From: Diatrype stigma
Lineage: Eukaryota > Ascomycota > Sordariomycetes > Xylariales > Diatrypaceae
DNA: 64,000 bases
Direction of reading: 5' to 3'
Assembly: GCA_022225965.2 (NCBI GenBank)
Contig: JAKJXP020000062.1
Location: forward strand, 216,691-280,690
Shown: one piece after another, positions 47,203 to 59,011 of the stretch
Numbering within the stretch: the stretch's first letter is position 1
Layout: every line of letters begins with the position of its first letter
Notes under the pieces: model-generated
What the model saw: the letters and a program-made list of their open reading frames with translations, nothing else
Told to the model about the DNA's origin: nothing
Database searches by the model: none
Made by a program: the position numbers and the translations under genes

Positions 47203-50200
47203 TTATCCCTTCAATAGGCCATCATCGCGAGTCAAGACGGTGGCCTCGATGATCTTACCAAGCGCCTGCAGATGCATAATCCTTCTCCGACTTTCGGAGA
47301 CCTCCTGGTCGGAAGACCGGAGGCCACCCTTCAGTGCATACTGCATCTTTCTCAACTGGCGGTGCTCGATACTCTGTATTTGAAACCAATCAGGCTGTCT
47401 TCTTTCACAAGCGGGGACACTGCTAACGATAATAATCCAACCCACTTACCCCCTCAACGGTGGTCTTCATAATGTAGCGAATCACGCGAACTTCCTTCTT
47501 CTGGCCTAGGCGGAACACTCGACCAATGGCTTGTTCTTCGGTGTAAGGGTTCCACTGAGGCTCTAGAATGTGGACTCGGCTTGCCACAGAGAGGTTGTTC
47601 AGCCTAGAATCAGGGTTGTGAGGTTCGAATTCTCGGACAAAAGACTCTCTGTGGGGTGTTGGATCACACTTACCCTACAGCGCCAGTACCTATGGTCATC
47701 AGAAGCACTCGAACCGAAGAGTCGTTATGGAATTCAGCAAGGATCTGTTTCCGCTGAGATGGTGGAACCCTCCCATCGACTCGGCCAAAGCTGATATCTT
47801 CCTTCCGAAAAAGATCGCTGACAAGGTCAAGGCTCCGTGCCCAGAAGGAAAATATTATGCTTGAAGGAACAATAGCGTTAGTATCAATCGTGTCCCCCCT
47901 CAAGGGCGGAAAGTGCTTTTCTCACCTCTTGTCTTGGAGGTAATGTTCCTTTATGTCAGCAAGAAGTGCCTTCAGTTTGGAAGGACATGTTTCATGTTGG
48001 ATGGGCACAGTTGTGGGAGCCGGGTTGCGTTCAACTTGATATTGCACATCCTGCATTGTGTCACTCTCGGTGCGGCCTGTGATACTCATCTCCTCATCCA
48101 AGATTGGTTCCGTATTCCCCATACCAACAGCCAGCTGAGTGTAGTTCTCGTATTTCTGTCGATGCTGCGAGCACTTGTGTGACTTTGGGAGCTCATCTTC
48201 AGCGTTCGATACTAGAATTCCAGGACTACAATCTGCACAAATATCTTCTCCACTCTGCTGCAAAAGACTGGCGACTTCGTCTGGCCAGAATCGTTTGTTG
48301 ACATCATTGGAAGTGTCATCAATGGGAGAGGAAAGTCCGGTGTTGCAGAAGATGCGGAGTCTAAGCACAGCTGTTAAGATTGATGTGCTTCCTCCATTTC
48401 CTGGATGTCTGTTCACGGCTGCCTTGATGGACTGCCCGCAAGAGGTGGCAAGGCTGTCATAGGCTCGGCGCTCAGCTTCTGCTAAGGGCAGGCGGCGTTC
48501 CTCGAACTTGACACCGAGGGTTGAAAGGACGGCGGAAGTGCTTCGCCTAAGGCATATCGACCCAAGGAAGAGTTTAAGGTTTGCGTAATCTGGCTTCGGA
48601 ATATTACCTATCAATTTTGTCCTTCCCGATATATACCTTCGAAAATTGGTAGTTTCATCTAATATGGGGACCCGTAGAAACACTGTCAACGAAGCGAGGT
48701 CTTCTAGCGAGTTCTGGATCACTGTACCGGTCATGCACCACCGAATTCCTGCTGAAAGGCGTGCTGCGGCTTTGAACTGTTGTGTAGACCGATTTCGAAT
48801 GGTATGAGCTATAGGCAAGATATTAGAGGGGATAATAGGGGCGAGGGCCTGATTCTCGTCTATATACCTTCGTCGAGAACCAGGCGGTACCAATGGAAGC
48901 AGTTGAGCACACCACCGCCACGGCTAAAATCCGCTGATATTGTACCGTACGTTGAGAGGACTATATTATACTGAAGAGGCGACGACGCCGAAAGCTTCCG
49001 GTTCGGGCCATGATATTTGTAGAAGGTCAGGGTGCCGGGCTTAACGTGCCTAACAAAAGCTTCAGTACATATTAACTGATGATATCTCAGGACAATACTT
49101 CTCAATTTCTTCAATCCACCCGTCCAATAGCACTATTGGTTGTCAGTTATTACAATGACCAATTGGGCTTGAATCATAGGGACCAACAGGTAGATGGCAC
49201 AATGACGAGTGTCGATTTGACTGGTATGATAGATGACTTAGGTACCCCAACATTCGAAGGGGTATTCTTAGCGAACTCTTCGGCTCGAGTAAGACTGGAC
49301 ACGATGCCGGTTATCATAGTCAAAGTTTTGCCTAGACCCATGCCATCGGCAAGGATACCTCCTGAAATATCCTTCGGCTCATGGCACTTGGAGCCAGTAA
49401 TAATGTGTCTATACCTGGTAGTGGTATTAGTCATAATTTGAAAACCTAGATAAGGTAATTATACAAGGGAGAACCCGAAGTGATACTCTCGAAGTGCCAC
49501 AAGCTTCTTGGGTTCGTATCTTTGGCGGTTTCTCTTCGCATGATGAAGTCGACAGCTTCTCTTTGGTGGCTGGCAATAACAGTCAGCGTGTCTCTAAGGT
49601 GGGATAACGTGCATGCCCACGTAAGGAGTGTGGATCTGATTCCTTTATCGACGTTCACCTCCCGCAAGTAATCATGCTTTGGGAGGTTATCAATTACACT
49701 CTCAAGGTCCACTGACTCATCTTCATCCTTGTTAGACGAGTCTGAACTTCTTTGAAAAGCATCGGCCGGAATGGAAGGTAAGATGCTTCCATTAGAAAAG
49801 GAGGATCCCACTATCCCAAGATACTGAGGATTCTCATAATCTACATCAGTCGGCATAGGGTATGGGTGTTGAAGGAACATATGGTAGCGGGACAAGTGTC
49901 TAGCTAGCACATCTCCAATGGTCCGGGGCCCAAAAACGCGTATATCCATTGTACAACTTAGGTTTAGAGACCTAGGCCCTGTGGACTCTGCGGGTGCTAT
50001 GAGCTTTTGGTTAAGCTTGATTGTGGGAATGAGGCCGGAATATTGAAACATTGTTGCGGAGGGAAGGGAGCTGAGCGCGAGATGCGTTCGTTTGTTCATT
50101 GTAGCGACGGGAGAGCCCTTGGCGAGGATATCACCATGGTCTTTTGCCATGTCCAGCTCGACGCATACAAATACATCATTATCTCTCCTCACCTCATCGA

Positions 50201-50762
50201 AGCTAATAGACTTTGATTTCATGGGGTTGATCCGGATCCGAACCCCTGTCAGCTGTGGCATGTTAATGAGCACCATGAATGAGCACCATGAATGAGCACC
50301 ATGAATAAGCACCATGAATGACCGGGAAATTGTTACAACGGTACGTACCATTCCGAAGCATATGTCCTCTTCTCGCTTATCATGTATTCTCTGAGATATA
50401 CCAGCATGTATCTGGCCAAGGGGATGAAATGAGGCCGCAGAAAGAGCAGTCGTCCGCATCTGAGCTGGCATCGGCAAAGCTGAACCTGCAAAGATTAGAG
50501 CGTAAAGCCAGAGACCCGGGGATTCGTTGTGGAAGGCTATACCTGCATCGGTAGGGCAAATCCCGATTGACTTCGGAGCGTCATCAAGTATTCCGACACT
50601 TGGAAGTCTACTGCGAGGGCTGTGGGAAGAGGATTGAGACCGTGATATTTGAGTCGAGTACGCCGAAAGTTTCGCTCTCTTTGAATCAAATGTATAATCT
50701 CTGCTACGAACGTCCTCGGAACCCACCACTAGCAGCCTTTTTGGCGTGGAGTTACCAGGCAT
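47203..50762 (-). CDS. SNF2-family DEAH-box ATPase (Rad5/Rad16-like helicase)
   Basis: I assemble 11 exons: 50762-50543, 50485-50349, 50252-49621, 49569-49465, 49414-49188, 49132-49099, 49049-48868, 48808-47926, 47859-47674, 47603-47450, 47373-47203. All phases close; 976 residues. Motifs are in order: LLTHQREAVDFIMRRE before motif I, GGILADGMGLGKTLTM (I), TLVIVPSTLL, YNIVLSTYGT, DEAH (II), TGTVIQNSLEDL (III), then the C-terminal half SIIFSFWARSLDLV, RVDGRVPP, TGAVGLNN and QAIGRVFRLGQ (VI). Such enzymes remodel chromatin or act in DNA damage tolerance. A Cys/His-rich patch (CADC...CSQHRQ) in the insert may be a degraded RING. Motif III has Val where Pro is usual (TGTPIQNS). Exons 1-2 are the least sure. 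Head-to-head with the NLR gene. Confidence 0.85.
50266..50319. repeat. 13-bp tandem repeat in SNF2 intron 2
   Basis: Four near-identical copies of AATGAGCACCATG within the intron 50253-50348 of the SNF2 gene. The copies read in frame if retained, so the repeat may cause mis-annotation. Confidence 0.75.
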
Positions 50763-51475
50763 GCTGACAGTTGAGGTATGCCACAAGCTCACAGCTGCTA
50801 TGTATTTTGATGTTTTGATTGAGGAGGATTGAAGGTCTCCGAGAATTCGTGCCCACGGCTGGGATCATATTCCGTGCCGGCCTCTGCCTAAGAATATTCA
50901 TATGGATGCCTTAAGGCTTGCCGTCCGGGGTTTACCACAAGATCGCCGATTTGACCGACACTGCGTAGAGTGCAGGGGCTGCTCCTCGGGTACCCGTTCC
51001 GTCGCAGCACAGCCCCTTAAGTTGTCGTGGCAATCTCATGCATGGCAGTCTCATGGGGATAAACAGAGCTCCTGCTTACATTGTTACTTTTCATCCGAGC
51101 CCCCCCTGCTCTTAGGACGTAGCCAGCTGAAATGTGCATTCACCCCCGCCCGACTCCGGTCATCTAAGTGTCAGATGCACCGCCCTTGGGAAGAATTGAC
51201 ACAGAGCCAAGGAGTATTTCCACGTGACCTGTTGCTTCAGAAGTTGACAAGTCCGAGACTCCGAGTCATTATGCGTGAGCCTTGCTGCCAAGACTGGCAT
51301 AGCCACCACGTATCTCCCACTGCCTTTTCTAGGTATAACTACATGATGTAGGCGGGCTTTCTTGACGATTATCTCATCAGCCAGTTTTTGTTCGGTCTTC
51401 CTTCTCCGGGAATAACTTCTGGCCTTGTGGGCGGTCCAAACAATCGGCTATCTACTATTCTGCTACTCAGTATTA
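50763..51475. promoter_or_regulatory. Shared divergent promoter of SNF2 and NLR genes
   Basis: 713 bp between two start codons on opposite strands. No gene within; a 149-codon frame at 50902 has no recognisable features. I see no single convincing operator. Shared regulation is an inference from layout. Confidence 0.45.
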
Positions 51476-54400
51476 ATGGAAAATACCCAGGCTAAATGGT
51501 CGAAGACTGTATTTCGATTACGCGGACTCCCGAACTCCACAGAGACTCCGAAGGATGTTGCCTGCCTTGTTAGCAGCGTATTGGGCGACGTGCTGGCCGA
51601 CAGCATCCGGGTCTTTTCATTGGCCACGGATTTATCTCTATACGAAAATCCCCGTCCTAAAGTCGCAACTATAATGTTTACCGTAGCCCCAGCTATCGTT
51701 GAACGCCGGCATGACAAAGGGGAGTGGGTCATCTCAGGGGGTCATCCCTCCCAAAACGATATAACCCTCGATACCCACTTCCTAGGCTTGACACCCTTGA
51801 ACGACGTGTCTTATACAGGGCATTCCTACGAGTAAGCACTCAGTTATCTTCTTCAGGCATTTGGTCTTCTGATACTTTTGTAGTTGCATCGCCCTCTCAG
51901 GCCTCGCTAGCCATCCTTTTGGCTCCTGGCAGCCCAAAGGAGATGACAAGACCTTCATGTGGATTCGAGACAGCCTCCCAAAACACTTACAAGGTGTCAG
52001 GGCTATGCTTTACGGGTACAGCACGAAGCTCCAAAATAGTCAATCGTTCCAGAGTATCAAAGACATCGCCCACAACTTTATTGGCCAACTGCTGGCGTAT
52101 GGCTGGGGCTTCCCGTCCGCGAAGCCCATTGCGTTTCTCGCTCACAGCCTTGGCGGTCTCGTCCTCAAGGATGCATTAGTACAGTTGGACAAGAGTCAGG
52201 ATCAGACATACAAAACGTTATTAGGCCTCATACGAGGTGTCGTCTTTTTCGGCGTGCCCAACCTTGGCATGGAGCAGTCACATTTCCATGCCATTGTTCG
52301 AAACAATCCCAATGAGACACTTGTGGATGATATTGCCCGAAACTCCCCTTATCTCCGCCGGTTGAATGAAGCCTTCGATGAAGGCTCTTTCAACAGCAAA
52401 CTCCAATGGTTCTGGGCATTCGAGACGTCCGAATCCCCAACTGTGTCTGTATGCAGTCATCGGCCAATCTCACTTGAACCTTTTCTAACAAGGAATAGAT
52501 GACTGTAGACGGGAAGATCAACCGGAATGGACCACAGGCCATCCTGGTCAGTCCATATTCTGCTACCTGCAGGTTTATAGAGACAAATCGATCTGTTACT
52601 TTCCCCATAGATGAAACTCACTCCGACATGGTCAAATTCGAAAGGAACTCTGAATATTACGTTGTCGTAATCGACAAACTATCTCGTATATTGTCAATAC
52701 CACGCAGGGTCGGATATATTACGAGTGGCGGCTCTGATATAAGCAACCGGTCAAGCCTGGCTGCAGATGGATTAGACCGAACATCCACTGAGCACAGTGC
52801 TCCGTCTGAAAATCTCTCAATCACGAGAAATCTCACCGATCTGTTCAGAAGTAGTCTGACAGGTAAACTCACATAAGAACCATTATATACTTATTTGTAT
52901 TAACATGACGTTTTCAGCTACACTAAACATGGTCGTGCGAGAGACGAGCCTCACCAATGTCGAAGAGGCCGATTTCATGAGCGCGACTTCACGTACAGTT
53001 CAACTATATATACGTGAGCTCCAGGCTGAACAAGAAAGGACTAAAAGCCTGATGTACATGAAGAGACTTGAGCCGTTCCTGATTTCTATGCAACAGTTGG
53101 AACATGTTGGTGAAGCTCTTCGGTTGTTCGACAGTATGCCACAGGTGATGGCGTACGTTTGGGTAAGTTTGGTCTGGTACCCAATCAATTTTAAACGAAA
53201 ATCGCTTACGTTTGCAGGGTCCGATGCAATACAACCTCCGTGTAAGTGAATCGTGTCTTTAGCATCTCAATGACTCCAGTTAACACGTAACACTCCTGTA
53301 GATATCATCCAGTTTTCTTGAGGCTTTTAACTGCATTCTAGATGGGTATCAAATAATTGGAGAGCAGATACCTTTCCTTCCCGAGTCACTTATCATATCA
53401 AAACCTTACTTAAAAGGAGCTCTTGTTATGATCTACAGGGATGTCTTGGAGTTTAACCTAAAAGCCATGCAGCAATTCAAGAAACGGCGTGAGTATCATC
53501 CTATGTGCCATGAAAGGATATCAAGGCTAAAGTGGCCTAGAATGGAAGCAGATATTCACAGCATCGTGGCGAGATTTTGCTCAGAGCATTGAGCAGATCA
53601 AGGAGAGAATTTCACGGAACACACGATTGATAGAGAACCAAGTCTCTATCGTAGAATTCGAAGTGATACGAACCGAGAGTGCCATGACAGACCAAAGATT
53701 TCAGAGACACAAGGCGGCCCATGACAACGATCGCCGGGCTATAGTCGCGCAATGGCTCTCCCCTTTCAACGGCGACATAGAACAAGACCGGCACCGCAAA
53801 GCAAGATCATTCTGCAAAGATCCCGGCCGTTGGCTTCTCAACAATAGCCAGTTTCAGCAATGGTTTGGAGAGAAAGATTGCTTGACGCCATTTCTATGGC
53901 TGAGTGGAATTCCAGGGGCTGGTATGAAGCTTTCGTCAAAGTTTTGATGATACTAAACCATATACTCACGAAGTTGAAATTTAAGGCAAGACAATCCTCG
54001 CATCCGTGGTCGTTGACGCTGTACGGGATATTCCTGGTGCTATAGTGGCATTTTTCTACTGCAAGCACGGTGAAGAAACCCGAAATTCGTTCATCAGCAT
54101 TGCAAGATCCATCTTGGCTCAGATACTCGGCCAGAATCCTCACCTTTTGCCCTATTTCCACGAAAAGGCATCGATGGGTGGAGATGCCTTGCTAACGTCA
54201 GTATCTGTCGCAAAGGAGATGTTACAAATGGCTCTCGGTAGCTGTGAGAAGCTGTATCTTATTATTGATGGCCTTGATGAGTGTAAGGATGCAGAAAGGG
54301 AAAATATTGCAAGTTGGTTCCGTGGTGCGGTAGAGAACTTGACAGAGGCTGAACCCCCGAGGTGTCTATTTGTTAGCCAGGATGACAAGGTTGCTCGAAA

Positions 54401-56376
54401 CAGTTTCTGCAACATTCCTGCTATCAAGATTACGGACGACAATCAAGATGATCTCGCGGAGTTTGCGAAAGTATGGCACGAAAGGATTGAATGCAAGTTT
54501 GGCACACTTCAATCTCACAATTGTCATATTGCACGCATCATCTTGGCTAGATCGCAAGGTAAGTCAAGAAAACTCTTCAATCTGCATTGTAATGCCGCTA
54601 ATGGTTCTAGGAATGTTCATCTTTGCAGAGCTGTTTGCAAAGTATCTAGAAGATCAAGTGAACCGGGCCGACCTCCTAGAAGAACTTGCTCCTGCCAAGT
54701 TGCCGGTGAAACTGGATCAAGTGTAAGTAACGTCCAATCGGTTGCTCGGTATGTACTGGCTTATCGTCTAATGATCTAGATATGAACGTATCCTGGACCG
54801 TGTCAACGAGTCCAAAACAGATAATGTCCTGAAGTACCTTAATCAAATCCTTGGCTGGATCGTCTGCGCTAGACGTCCATTACGATGGCGCGAGATACAA
54901 GGAGCGGTATCAATTGACTTGGAAAACGAGCACATCGACTATAAAAAGGAGATTTCAGAGTCCCCGAAGGGGCTTTTCGCTTCTCTTGTCGAAGTGAAGG
55001 AGGATGGTACCGTCGAGCTCGTCCACGGAACTGCACGCGAGTAGGTCTCTTACGTCCCATATTTACTCCTTTCGTATCGCTCTGACCGTTACCGCAGATA
55101 TCTGCTCCGTATAGGTTCCATCAATCTTAGGGAGGCTGATTATTCCTTGTCGACATCGAGTCTCTCCTATCTCACTTTGCCACAGATGGAAATCGAACGA
55201 AGTGACGAGGACATTAGATCGGATCTTATCGCAGGAACCTACGCATTCTACGATTATGCATCGGCCTGCTGGGCCATGCATCTTTCGGGTGGGGTTTCGG
55301 GACTCAAAGCGGGCGACGAATTGACAGTCTTTCAGGAGACATTAGAGACATTTATCGAGTTGCATTGGTCATCGACACATAAGCCCCTTCAAGATACTAA
55401 GAGAATACGAAAGGCGTTGGCATCGATAGAGTCATCGGAACGTTTCAACGACATCATCCAGGCCGTTGCATGGGCCCAAAGGCAGTCCGGTCGACATGGC
55501 CAAGGTCCCAATCCCGATGAGGCTCTGAAGCTCTGGCAACTTACTCAGCGGATCAGATCCGTTCTGGAGGAAATGCGAGGCCACTCACTCCTTGAAGCCG
55601 ACGCACAAATACTGCGTCATTTCTACGGTAAGAACTGGTTCAAGTGCCCCCGAGTGAACTGCCATCACTATCACCACGGCTTCAGCACTGCCGAGGAACG
55701 GGAGAAGCACGTCAACAAGCATGAACGACCTTTTCTGTGTTTTGTTTCCGGATGTCCCATGAATGTATTTGGCTATGTGACGAAAGACAAACTTGAGAGG
55801 CACCTGTTTGAGAGCCATGCCATTGACATGTTCGATGACATGGAGGAGGCTAGCTACCCAGATCCGACCAAGGCGAAGACAGCCAACGATAAAGGCCAAA
55901 AAGTGGCGACGTTCGAGTGCCCGTTGTGCCAGAAGAAGTTTACGAGAAACCACAATCTGAAAAATCACATGCGAGTTCACGAAGGCTCCAAACCGTTCAC
56001 CTGCAGTATCTGTAACCAGCAATTCGCACGCAAGAGCGTCTGTGACCGCCATGAACGCGGCCACGGCGACAAGAAGTTCAAGTGCCTCGGGTCCCTGAAA
56101 GATGGAGGGTCGTGGGGGTGCAACGCTGCGTTTGGTCGGGCGGACAAGCTGGCCGATCACATGCGGAGCAGGACAGGGCAGAGGTGCCTCCGACCGCTGC
56201 TGCTCGAGAAGTCCAGGGAAGATGGCGATGCTAAAGGACTAGGAGAGGTGAACCTGTTTGCCGACCAGATAGGGGAGAATGCCGATGCGCTACGGGCTGC
56301 TGGCAAGACTCTACCGTCGTTCCGGGAGTTCCTGCAGCTATGTGAGCTCGATGGAGATGTGGCTGGTCTAGGCTAG
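51476..56376 (+). CDS. NLR: alpha/beta-hydrolase, NACHT and C2H2 zinc fingers
   Basis: Eleven exons: 51476-51831, 51884-52448, 52499-52862, 52918-53162, 53218-53241, 53303-53489, 53541-53921, 53986-54558, 54611-54722, 54780-55040, 55098-56376. Introns are 50-64 nt; every phase closes, giving 1448 residues. Domains: N-terminal ~110 residues; lipase-like alpha/beta-hydrolase (~119-300) with nucleophile S207 in LAHSLGGLVLKDAL; helical linker (~380-690); NACHT with Walker A GIPGAGKT (~703-710) and Walker B LIIDGLDE (~799-806); winged-helix-like region (QILGWIVCARRPLRWREIQ). A C-terminal C2H2 group follows from ~1200, including canonical FECPLCQKKFTRNHNLKNH (~1296) and FTCSICNQQFARKSVCDRH (~1324). 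Fungal NLRs act in incompatibility or immunity and usually end in ANK, WD40 or TPR repeats; here zinc fingers take that place. An 8-codon microexon (53218-53241) is notable. Confidence 0.88.
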
Positions 56377-57074
56377 AATAGAAGGCAGTATCGTCGTTAT
56401 CGGGCTGACGTTCATCATTCCAAGACTGTTAGATTCAAGTGACACCGTAGAAGATGGGATACTGAGAGGACTGTCGCGCCTTGGGCAATAGAGACTGCGG
56501 CATTTGATGCATGGTAAGTAGATCAAGATTCCAGGTATAATGGAAGCATCAACTGCTACTACTGTAGTATGTAGGTGCCGCACGTGGGGAGAACGGGAAT
56601 CAAGGATGTTGTCTTTGACAAGTGCCTGATGTTGACTAAGTAATGGTTCAGTCAAATAAATAGGCCTCAATTAGGTAGGCACAACTGTAGCCTGATAAGC
56701 TATAGGAATAATACCTAAGCCAGGAAGCACGGATTAGTTCCAACGTCACGTGCATATAGTCTCTAGCCATGTTTCAATTCATATGGAGGGTGGTGCAAGC
56801 ATTGAACGTGAGGCCCCCCCGATCCGGAGGAGCACAAGAGCCCAAGTGTTAAATGCCAGCTTTAGGTGGTCAGTGCGTACAGCTTTTAGTACTAGCTAGC
56901 TGCAACTAGCTAGCTGCAAGTGCGGAAAACCTTCCAGTGGCAGGTGCCAGGTGCGCAGAAGCTTCGCATCGCCAGGTGCCAGGTGCCCAAAAGCTTTCAG
57001 TGCCAGTTGCCAACGGGCCCCCCTCCCCCCCTAGTCCCCCGTTCCCCCCCCGAAAGAAGGGGGGAGGTTAAGAC
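56377..57074. other. Transition zone before AT-rich block, with short repeats
   Basis: 3' flank of the NLR gene. GCTAGCTGCAACTAGCTAGCTG near 56895 and a duplicated CAGGTGCCAGGTGC...AAGCTT (~56941 and ~56973) precede C-rich runs (57018-57050). Composition changes sharply to AT-rich at ~57120. Confidence 0.55.
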
Positions 57075-59011
57075 AACTCCCCCCTTCACGTATTACCCCC
57101 CTTACGAACCGTACTTGTTGGACCTACGCATGTAATACTTATCGCTTTTTACGATGCATTTATTTACCTTTAAACGCGTTTTTTCGCAAAACGAAATTTA
57201 TTATTTTATTCTTTATTTTTTAACGATTCCAATAATATAAGTCTTATAGCTAAATACCGAATAATTAAAACGATTCGCGACGTAAAAAATAAAAGATTCT
57301 TATAAAGGGCCTTTAAAAAATATAACGTTAATTATATTTATTTTCGGCGCAGAATTAAAGATATATTAATTCGAAAAGCCTATAACGAAACCTTTTAAAA
57401 GCTTTTTAAGCATAAAGAATTTTATTTAATTAAATGAATTATCGTTTAAGGTAAGCTAAAATACGCGCCGTTATATTTCCGTTTTCGGATTTTCGTTTAA
57501 CGTCTTTTAATTAATTCCGAAAATAAAGAAGTTTTCGGAATTAAATAAATTAAACGCTATTTAATTCGTAATTTCGAAATTCGAATTATTAAAAATATTG
57601 CAATAAATTATTAACGCTTTAACGATATAACGTTAGTATTTACCAAAACGTTATATTGCTTATTAATTTAATTGGAAATTAAGAGAATATTCGCCCGGAA
57701 CCGATATAACGCCGACGAAATTAAAATAATAAAAAACATAAGAAAAAATAACTTTATATTAAATAAAGCCATTCGTAAATTCATATTTTTAAAGGCCGGA
57801 AATAAACGTAATTGGATTTTTATTATAATATATATTAGCGCTAACGAATAAACGTTTTTGCCATTAATTATGTTTAACGGCAAAAGCTTTTAATAATAAT
57901 GATTTAATTAAATCCGCAATAAGTTTAAAAATTAATATTTCGTTATATTCTCGAATAACTGGATTAATTATAAAATGAATTTAAAGTAATTTTAAAAAAT
58001 CTTTATATTTTATATTAAGCTTATTCGGATTATCGAATGGCGCTTTTTTATTATAAATAAATATAATAGCCATATTAACGAAAACCTTATAATAATTTAC
58101 CTGCTTAATTAAATTTACGTTATTTATTTTTTCGCGTATAATTTATAAGCCTTTTAGCCGCTTAATATAAAAGTTTTCGGCTTTTTTAAGCGGCGCTTTC
58201 GGTATTATTTTCGTAAACGTTGCTTTAAACGGATTTCGAAAGCCAGTAATAAAACGAACTTTTTTTAAGCGTTATAAAAGGCTTAAAAAGATATAATGGA
58301 ACGTACGAAATGAATTCTTTCGGGTTTTAAAATTTCGGAAATATAATCCGTTAATTTAAAAAAAATAATAAGTAATAAATTCGTAAAGGCATTTTCGTAA
58401 ATACAAGCCTAACCAATACCGGTTAAGCCCGAAACAAAACAAAACAAACTTATTTCTTAAATGCCCGATTTTTTCGAGAAAATAACCGGTTTACTTATTA
58501 AAACGCTTAAATTTTCGAGGGAAATAACGGACTTATAAAAAAACCTTATTCAAATTAACCTTATTTTTAAAAATGCCATTATTCGGTTAATGTTTCGAAA
58601 AATAAACAAAGCCTTTAATATTTCGAATTACGATTATAACTTAAAAAAATAATAAACTAAACAATTACTTGCCGCCTTTAAAAAAACGAAGCCCTAAAAA
58701 CGCAAAAGGATAATTCCCGCTTTTAACGAAATGTTTATAAGATTAAAAAATATCGAACGAACGAAAAAAGAAATAATAAAGCTTACGCCAAAATTTATGC
58801 GCGTTACTTATTTAATGCAAGTATAAATCGAAAAACCTAAAGAAAAAAAATAATAATAAAAAGCATTATATAATAAACGTTCCGACGAAAGTTTAATATA
58901 TATAGCTTTATTTTTTATAAAGTAATTAAATTTTAAACTTTAAAAAATATGTAATAACGGCTTCCTTTAAAGCACGATTCGTAAAGAAAATGATACGTAA
59001 AGGGGGGAGTT
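57075..59011. mobile_element. 1937-bp RIP-degraded TIR DNA transposon
   Basis: Inverted 42-bp ends, 57075-57116 and 58970-59011, begin AACTCCCCCCTT(C/T)ACGTAT and share TTACGAA(C/T)CGT(A/G)CTT. Almost all differences are C/T or A/G transitions, as RIP makes. Length and TIR size fit a complete Tc1/mariner-pogo (Fot1-like) element. The interior is ~75% AT by eye and broken by stops in every frame. On the minus strand, fragments such as INGKNV (frame 57668-57883) hint at a transposase but are too mutated to prove the family. Target-site duplication is not clean (CA/TA). Confidence 0.75.

Noticed and set aside
50902..51351. 149-codon frame between the SNF2 and NLR genes
   Set aside because: No conserved features; sits in the divergent promoter.
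57668..57883. 71-codon minus-strand frame as a gene
   Set aside because: Lies inside the RIP-degraded TIR element; at most a transposase fragment.
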